This document shows, piece by piece, positions 1 through 7,182 of a stretch of DNA of 7,182 nt. Location of the stretch: assembly GCA_947461335.1 (NCBI GenBank), contig CANHLB010000089.1:1-7182 (forward strand). Reading direction: 5' to 3'. The translations under genes and the position numbers were made by a program. The stretch comes from Burkholderiaceae bacterium. Its GTDB lineage: Bacteria; Pseudomonadota; Gammaproteobacteria; Burkholderiales; Burkholderiaceae. The notes under the pieces are model-generated. The model made no database searches. It saw nothing but the letters and a program-made list of their open reading frames with translations, and was not told the origin of the DNA. Positions within the stretch are counted from its first letter, which is position 1. Each line of letters begins with the position of its first letter.

Positions 1-576
<576 letters not shown>

Positions 577-600
577 CTATTTTTGACCTAATGTCATGAT

Positions 601-3480
<2,880 letters not shown>

Positions 3481-3509
3481 AGACTTTGCTATAAGAAATG
3501 AATAGAAAA

Positions 3510-3540
3510 TTGAAATGGCTGGTCTTTAAACCAATTTCAA
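3510..3540 (-). other. Hairpin in the bchN leader
   Basis: The arms 3510-3516 (TTGAAAT) and 3534-3540 (ATTTCAA) pair perfectly, and 3520-3523 (TGGT) pairs with 3530-3533 (ACCA). This gives an 11-bp stem with a 3-base bulge (3517-3519) and a 6-base loop. On the minus strand it is followed by TTTTCTATT, giving it a weak terminator or attenuator look, but the stem is AT-rich. It lies about 40 bases before the bchN start. Function unproven. Confidence 0.4.
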
Positions 3541-3630
3541 AAAGGGGGGCAAGCAAAAAAGGAGTCATACCGTGAAACATTGATCTATAGATGCCTTAGT
3601 AAAAGCCTCTTGAGGGGTTTTAGATATAAG

Positions 3631-3649
3631 TGTTTACACCGATTAAACA
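3631..3649. promoter_or_regulatory. Perfect inverted repeat TGTTTA-N7-TAAACA, candidate operator upstream of bchN
   Basis: The two 6-base arms (3631-3636 and 3644-3649) are exact inverted repeats around a 7-base centre. The repeat lies about 160-180 bases before the bchN start and just upstream (minus-strand sense) of TTATATC (3624-3630), which could serve as a -10 region, although no good -35 is present. It has the outline TGT...ACA of the PpsR/CrtJ photosynthesis repressor site, but with 13 bases between triplets; the published consensus has 12. So it is either a variant site or the target of another dimeric regulator. Confidence 0.35.
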
Positions 3650-3674
3650 GGGTTTCATGGGTCCTAGAACAAGG

Positions 3675-3695
3675 TTTAGGCCAATTTTAGGCCAA
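3675..3695. repeat. Two direct copies of TTTAGGCCAA, 11-base period
   Basis: TTTAGGCCAA occurs at 3675-3684 and again at 3686-3695, separated by a single T. The 11-base period puts both copies on the same face of the helix. The pair abuts the terminator stem at 3698. It may be a protein-binding pair or a simple local duplication. Confidence 0.45.
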
Positions 3696-3697
3696 AG

Positions 3698-3734
3698 AAA
3701 AAGCCCCAAATACTTCAATATTGCGGGGCTTTTT
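3698..3734 (-). terminator. Rho-independent terminator, usable in both directions, after the small membrane gene
   Basis: AAAAAGCCCC (3698-3707) pairs perfectly with GGGGCTTTTT (3725-3734). Inside, AATA (3709-3712) can pair with TATT (3719-3722), leaving a 6-base loop. Both strands end in a T run. It begins about 20 bases beyond the stop codon of the minus-strand gene ending at 3754, so it most likely ends that transcript and keeps it from running into bchN. Confidence 0.85.
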
Positions 3735-3753
3735 ATGAGGTTGGGATTGGGTT

Positions 3754-3957
3754 TTACCGCTGCGACTTGAGTAATGCCTTAAAGGTAAGGACACTTAAGG
3801 ACACTGCAATTCCAAATGAAACAAGAAGCATTGCAAATTTAGATTGGGCCTGCCCAGTAGGAAAGATCAGATAGAAAGCAACGGTAATACTAATCACCAT
3901 GCCGCAAAATCCAGCTATCTTGGAGATCTGATCTTGCACATTATGGAATTTCATCAT
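3754..3957 (-). CDS. Small two-helix membrane protein, unknown function
   Basis: I do not recognise this protein. From the chosen start it has 67 residues: a short polar N-terminus (MMKFHNVQDQISK), a hydrophobic helix at about 14-32 (IAGFCGMVISITVAFYLIF), a short PTGQAQSK turn, a second helix at about 40-59 and a basic tail ending KSQR. This predicts a small inner-membrane hairpin protein with both ends probably cytoplasmic. The start at 3957 is preferred because AAAGGA lies eight bases upstream; an in-frame ATG at 4002 would add 15 residues (82 in total) but has no ribosome-binding site. It has a promoter candidate upstream (4032-4060) and a strong terminator just after the stop, so it appears to be a single-gene transcript. 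That arrangement supports a real gene, although short length leaves doubt. Confidence 0.6.
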   Translation of the reverse strand: MMKFHNVQDQISKIAGFCGMVISITVAFYLIFPTGQAQSKFAMLLVSFGIAVSLSVLTFKALLKSQR

Positions 3958-4031
3958 GCTCTGCATCCTTTCAAGGTTTATATCTTTTGAGCCTAAGAAC
4001 ATCTATTGATGATTACTCATCTATACAGAAA

Positions 4032-4060
4032 ACTTTAAACCCCGTCATTAATGGAGTCAA
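4032..4060 (-). promoter_or_regulatory. Candidate sigma-70 promoter for the small membrane gene
   Basis: On the minus strand TTGACT (4060-4055) is followed after 17 bases by TAAAGT (4037-4032). The -35 matches the consensus at 5 of 6 positions and the -10 at 4 of 6. A second possible pair, ATGACG (4048-4043) and TATAGA (4025-4020), also has a 17-base spacer. Either would start transcription between the SDR gene's end and the small gene. Confidence 0.4.
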
Positions 4061-4082
4061 GACGTCTAGGGTAAACCCTTGA

Positions 4083-5057
4083 TTAAATGGTGCTTTTCTC
4101 TATTTCAAGCATGCCATCTTCGATGTCAAAGAGCGGCACATAAGCTAAGTGATCTTTGGCCTTCTGAATCGAGACAGAAAAAGGGTGTGCCATTAAATGG
4201 ACCATTTCACGAATTAAGGGAGGCTCACCACGAAGGGGTAAGTATTTCCAACCATTTTCTGTAAAGCGCGCCAAAGGGGATGCTAAGAAACCAGGTATAG
4301 ACAAAGTGGGTACCTTGTAATGTCCTGCTATCAGTCTCCTGGTCATCCATTGCCTAAATTGAATTGGAGATCCATCGCTAATAAAAAAACTTTCTCGATT
4401 TGAATCAGATAGCAAGGCTTTATTAATCGCTTCGCAAAGATTTTGAATATAGCAAGTTGAAAAGAGGTAGTCGCCCTGATCAAACCAACCAAACTGATTG
4501 AGGTCGGCCGCCTTACCTAAACTGCGATCAATGACATCGCCTATACCCCAAATGGATGCAGGTCTTAGGCTAATCGTTCGCAGCATCTCATTTCCAGCAG
4601 CAAGAACCCGCTGCTCTGCCTGGGACTTGCTATAACAATAGGGAAAGTTTTGTAGAGATGGTAAAGCTCGAGATTCGCAAACTTCTAGATTGGGGATGGA
4701 TGGATCTTTAGCAACTGCTGCATCACTCATATAAATCAACTGTGGAACTCCAGCCTTCTTAGTAGCCTCCAGAATATTTTGAGTCATAAACACGTTGGTC
4801 TCATAAAGTGCTTTTTCTGAATTCCACAACTTCATCTCTGCCGCACAATGAACCACACTATCAATACCCTGCAGTCGCTTTGTTAGGGCTTGAACATTAT
4901 TTAAGTCACCCGACCAAACTTCCAGATTTTGCTGAGATATGATGTTGATCGCCTGCGGCGTACGATAGTGGCCAACGATCTCATGGCCTGCTGCTATTAG
5001 CGACTTGACCAGATGACTTCCCACAAAACCGCTGGCACCAGTCAAAAAGATTTTCAT
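4083..5057 (-). CDS. Extended SDR oxidoreductase (NAD-dependent epimerase/dehydratase or 3-beta-HSD-like)
   Basis: This 324-residue protein has the Rossmann fold of the extended short-chain dehydrogenase/reductase family, so it is expected to use NAD(H) or NADP(H) in the cytoplasm. Visible motifs are the nucleotide-binding GASGFVG (7-13), the acidic DL after the third strand (51-52), VVHCAAE (68-74), the active-site Tyr-Lys pair Y140-x3-K144 (YCYSK) and the RPASIWGIGD block (165-174), which resembles 3-beta-hydroxysteroid dehydrogenase/isomerase-type members. The usual catalytic Ser/Thr region reads YMSDAAV (109-115), with Asp112 where classical members have Ser. The substrate cannot be told from sequence; sugar-nucleotide, sterol-like or other lipid substrates are all possible. 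Its ATG overlaps the stop of the upstream small membrane gene (ATGA, 5054-5057), so the two are translationally coupled. I see no link to bacteriochlorophyll synthesis apart from position. Confidence 0.88.
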   Translation of the reverse strand: MKIFLTGASGFVGSHLVKSLIAAGHEIVGHYRTPQAINIISQQNLEVWSGDLNNVQALTKRLQGIDSVVHCAAEMKLWNSEKALYETNVFMTQNILEATKKAGVPQLIYMSDAAVAKDPSIPNLEVCESRALPSLQNFPYCYSKSQAEQRVLAAGNEMLRTISLRPASIWGIGDVIDRSLGKAADLNQFGWFDQGDYLFSTCYIQNLCEAINKALLSDSNRESFFISDGSPIQFRQWMTRRLIAGHYKVPTLSIPGFLASPLARFTENGWKYLPLRGEPPLIREMVHLMAHPFSVSIQKAKDHLAYVPLFDIEDGMLEIEKSTI

Positions 5058-5314
5058 TTAGTAGCTTTGCCAAGCCACTGGCCAAGAAACATTGCAGATC
5101 GCCCATAGTAATAGGCAGTGGCTAATAATACTTTTGGTGAAAAAGAAACAATCAAAATAAGAAGCAGGATCAGAAAGGACCAATGCCGCGTTGCCCCATA
5201 GCCCGCCGCTATGATGAGCCCTAGAAAAATGAGTTTACGTACTTGACCGCGAGGTAACCAGGGACTTCTTTTATATACGGGGTCTTTATTGGTTGCTGAG
5301 CTTTCGCCTGCCAT
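5054..5314 (-). CDS. Small membrane protein, first gene of the SDR operon, unknown function
   Basis: I do not recognise the family. From the chosen start the protein has 86 residues: a polar, basic N-terminus (MAGESSATNKDPVYKRSPW, then LPRGQVRK), a first hydrophobic helix at about 28-42 (LIFLGLIIAAGYGAT), and a second at about 46-68 (FLILLLILIVSFS running into KVLLATAYYYG), with a GRSAMFLGQWLGKATK tail. It is probably an inner-membrane hairpin protein. The frame extends to an ATG at 5362 (102 residues), but that ATG lies inside the -10 box of the best promoter, so a transcript from it would begin downstream of that codon; the start at 5314 is therefore preferred, although its ribosome-binding site is weak. 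The stop overlaps the SDR start by ATGA, suggesting that the two products act together, perhaps with this one as a membrane partner of the enzyme. Confidence 0.65.
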   Translation of the reverse strand: MAGESSATNKDPVYKRSPWLPRGQVRKLIFLGLIIAAGYGATRHWSFLILLLILIVSFSPKVLLATAYYYGRSAMFLGQWLGKATK

Positions 5315-5357
5315 CTTTTGGATATCTCTAAAAATACAAATCTGATCTAAGTGAACT

Positions 5358-5386
5358 ATCATAGATAATTATTAGGGATTCTTCAA
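5358..5386 (-). promoter_or_regulatory. Sigma-70 promoter for the small membrane protein-SDR operon
   Basis: On the minus strand TTGAAG (5386-5381) and TATGAT (5363-5358) are separated by exactly 17 bases; the -35 matches at 4 of 6 positions and the -10 at 5 of 6. Transcription would begin near 5350. The -35 box touches the first base of the divergent transporter's ATG at 5386, and the -10 box contains the ATG at 5362. Confidence 0.6.
5374..5378 (+). promoter_or_regulatory. Ribosome-binding site of the ABC transporter gene
   Basis: AGGGA lies seven bases before the ATG at 5386 and supports that start. It sits within the spacer of the minus-strand promoter at 5358-5386. Confidence 0.6.
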
Positions 5387-7158
5387 TGACCAAGCAGAGC
5401 AATAAGACAAATCCCCATGGGTTTCGGACCCTAGCAGCACTCACTCCTTTTCTTCAGCCATATAAAAAGCAATTTGTATTGGCTATCTTTAGTCTAGTGC
5501 TCGCTGCCGGCGCAACCTTAGCCGTTCCCTTCTCTTTTAGGCAAATCATCGATTTGGGATTTAATGCCAATAGTGGCAAGCAAATCAATGCGACTTTTTT
5601 AACCCTATTTGCTGTTGCTTGCTTGGTCGCATTAGGAACATCGTTGCGTTTTTACATGGTGTCTTGGCTAGGTGAAAAAATTACGACTGATATTCGTTCT
5701 GCAGTCTATAGCCATGTCATCAAACAAAGCCCCGAGTTTTTCGAATCTACTCATAGCGGTGAAATCCTATCGCGCCTTAATACCGATACAGTGTTGATAC
5801 AGACCTTAATTGGCACTAGCGTCTCGATGGCCATTCGAAATATGCTGCTATTGGCAGGCGGCTTGGTCATGATGTTCATTACCAGCCCAAAATTATCTGT
5901 ACTAATTTTTGCCACTCTACTACTCACTATCATTCCCACAATGATCATGGGTAGACGAGTTCGAAAGCTCTCCCGCAATTCACAAGATAAGATCGCCAAT
6001 GCCTCTGCTTTAGCAGGAGAAAAATTAAACGCGATTCCCACTATTCAATCGTTTACCAATGAAAACATAGAAATTAATCGATTTAACCAGGCCATTCAAA
6101 CTGCACTGGTTGCGGCCATCAACCGGACACAAGCTAGATCCTTACTCACTTTTGTTGCCATCTTATTTGGCTTTACCAGCATTATCTTGGTTCTATGGCT
6201 TGGCGCTTATGCCGTCATGGACAATCAAATTACTGCTGGAGAGTTATCTCAATTTATTTTGTATGCGGTGATTGTCGCTGGTGCTATCGCCGGCATCTCC
6301 GAAGTAGTAGGCGATACCCAAAGAGCCATTGGTGCTAGTGATCGTCTTTTAGAACTTCTCAATGTTCAATCATCTATACAAACGGTAGCAGTCGTAGAAA
6401 AGATCCCACAGGTCAATGCGGATGGCATTGGAGTCGAAGTGCACAGTTTGTGCTTTCAGTATCCATCCAATCAAAATCAGGTTTTATCCAATGTCTCTTT
6501 TGAGATTAAGCCTGGTGAAAGAATTGCCATTGTAGGCCCCTCAGGAGCAGGCAAGACTACCCTCTTCCAACTATTACAACGCTTTTATGATCCGACGAGC
6601 GGTGAGATTTTATTTAATGGCATCAATATTCGAGACCTTGAACTTGAAGCACTTCGAAAAATGATTGGCGTTGTGCCACAAGATATTGTGATTTTTTCAG
6701 ATAATGCCATGGAAAATATTCGCTTTGGCAGAATGGATGCCACTGATGAGGAAGTAATAGCTGCTGCACGCCTTGCTATAGCAGATGAATTTATTTCTAA
6801 ACTACCAGAAGGCTATCAAAGCTTTTTAGGTGATAGAGGTATCCGCCTATCTGGAGGCCAAAAACAGCGGATTGCGATTGCTAGAGTCCTATTAAAAAAT
6901 CCCGCCCTATTACTTCTAGATGAGGCTACTAGTGCTTTAGATGCTGAGTCTGAACTTCTCGTTCAGCGAGCCCTTGAGGCTGCCATGGATCACCGCACTA
7001 CCATTGTCATTGCTCACCGACTTTCCACAGTCAAGCAAGCCGACAAAATTCTGGTACTAGAAAATGGGCGAATCATAGAGACTGGAACCCATGCTGATTT
7101 AATTCAACATAGCGGTCTTTATTCTCGCTTAGCCAAACTTCAATTTACTGACCAATAA
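5386..7158 (+). CDS. MsbA-type ABC half-transporter, permease fused to ATPase
   Basis: The 590-residue protein is a full-length type IV (MsbA-like) exporter half, expected to work as a homodimer in the inner membrane and to use ATP to flip or export a lipid, peptide or other hydrophobic compound. The membrane domain (about 15-320) has six hydrophobic segments, roughly at 29-50, 70-91, 150-166, 169-187, 254-276 and 285-305. The ATPase domain (about 348-585) is complete: Walker A GPSGAGKTT (384-392), Q-loop glutamine Q432 (VVPQDIVIF), signature LSGGQ (488-492), Walker B LLLLDE (508-513) with the catalytic Glu513, D-loop SALD (516-519) and switch His544 (IVIAHRLSTV). It resembles the MsbA-related permease/ATPase family of proteobacteria (TIGR02204 type); the substrate is not predictable. 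It is divergent from the SDR operon with only a short shared control region. No signs of truncation. Confidence 0.93.
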   Translation: MTKQSNKTNPHGFRTLAALTPFLQPYKKQFVLAIFSLVLAAGATLAVPFSFRQIIDLGFNANSGKQINATFLTLFAVACLVALGTSLRFYMVSWLGEKITTDIRSAVYSHVIKQSPEFFESTHSGEILSRLNTDTVLIQTLIGTSVSMAIRNMLLLAGGLVMMFITSPKLSVLIFATLLLTIIPTMIMGRRVRKLSRNSQDKIANASALAGEKLNAIPTIQSFTNENIEINRFNQAIQTALVAAINRTQARSLLTFVAILFGFTSIILVLWLGAYAVMDNQITAGELSQFILYAVIVAGAIAGISEVVGDTQRAIGASDRLLELLNVQSSIQTVAVVEKIPQVNADGIGVEVHSLCFQYPSNQNQVLSNVSFEIKPGERIAIVGPSGAGKTTLFQLLQRFYDPTSGEILFNGINIRDLELEALRKMIGVVPQDIVIFSDNAMENIRFGRMDATDEEVIAAARLAIADEFISKLPEGYQSFLGDRGIRLSGGQKQRIAIARVLLKNPALLLLDEATSALDAESELLVQRALEAAMDHRTTIVIAHRLSTVKQADKILVLENGRIIETGTHADLIQHSGLYSRLAKLQFTDQ

Positions 7159-7182
7159 CTTACGCCTTAGACTAAAGGTTGC

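Noticed and set aside
3556..3583. Plus-strand AAGGAG followed after seven bases by GTG, looking like a strong translation start.
   Set aside because: The frame is only GTG AAA CAT TGA (three codons), antisense to the bchN leader, with no longer ORF in any plus frame there.
3579..3593. TTGAT beside the palindrome ATCTATAGAT, resembling an FNR box (TTGAT-N4-ATCAA).
   Set aside because: Only one half-site matches in either orientation; the other half disagrees at nearly every position.
3601..3621. AAAAGCCTC...GAGGGGTTTT, a terminator-like inverted repeat.
   Set aside because: The core CCTC/GAGG has only a 2-base loop and is separated from the A/T arms by mismatches, so the hairpin would be weak.
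3622..3658. Minus-strand 12-codon ORF (MKPCLIGVNTYI) over the palindrome.
   Set aside because: It is very short, its AGGA is only three bases from the ATG, and the sequence is better explained by the inverted repeat.
4060..4080. Short palindromes AGACGTCT and AGGGTTTACCCT after the SDR gene, considered as a terminator.
   Set aside because: Loops are too small, and no T run follows on the minus strand.
5751..6041. Minus-strand 96-codon frame inside the ABC transporter gene.
   Set aside because: It is the antisense of the conserved transporter membrane domain, with no promoter or ribosome-binding site noticed.

Overview
The window looks like a chromosomal piece from a phototrophic proteobacterium, most likely a low-GC freshwater betaproteobacterium of the Polynucleobacter type. 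The evidence is purple-bacterial BchL, BchB and BchN proteins, base composition that looks mid-40s percent GC by eye, and Burkholderiales-like flanking genes. The genus is an inference; the presence of bacteriochlorophyll synthesis genes is direct.

Region 1 (1-3470, minus strand) holds the three subunits of the light-independent (dark-operative) protochlorophyllide reductase, transcribed bchN, bchB, bchL. bchN and bchB overlap by ATGA, and bchL follows after 39 bases and runs off the left edge. The Fe-S cluster ligands and nucleotide-binding motifs I can check are all present, so the enzyme looks intact. BchL passes ATP-driven electrons to the BchN-BchB heterotetramer, which reduces ring D of protochlorophyllide to chlorophyllide.

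Region 2 (3471-3753) is the bchN leader and upstream region. It contains a possible 29-codon upstream ORF, a hairpin, a perfect 6-bp inverted repeat that may be an operator, an 11-base-period direct repeat, and a strong bidirectional-type terminator that insulates bchN from the genes to its right.

Region 3 (3754-5362, minus strand) holds a small two-helix membrane protein gene with its own promoter, and a two-gene operon: another small membrane protein and an extended SDR (NAD-dependent epimerase / 3-beta-HSD-like) joined by an ATGA overlap. The operon has a good sigma-70 promoter that overlaps the start codon of the divergent gene.

Region 4 (5386-7158, plus strand) is a complete MsbA-type half-transporter (membrane domain fused to ATPase domain).

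The window seems to show the border of a photosynthesis gene cluster: bchF is not upstream of bchN, bchH is not between bchB and bchL, and housekeeping-type genes follow. I see no mobile elements, CRISPR arrays, tRNAs or rRNAs, and no clear evidence of an undescribed multi-gene system. The most interesting signals are regulatory (bchN leader, overlapping divergent promoter) and two uncharacterised small membrane proteins.
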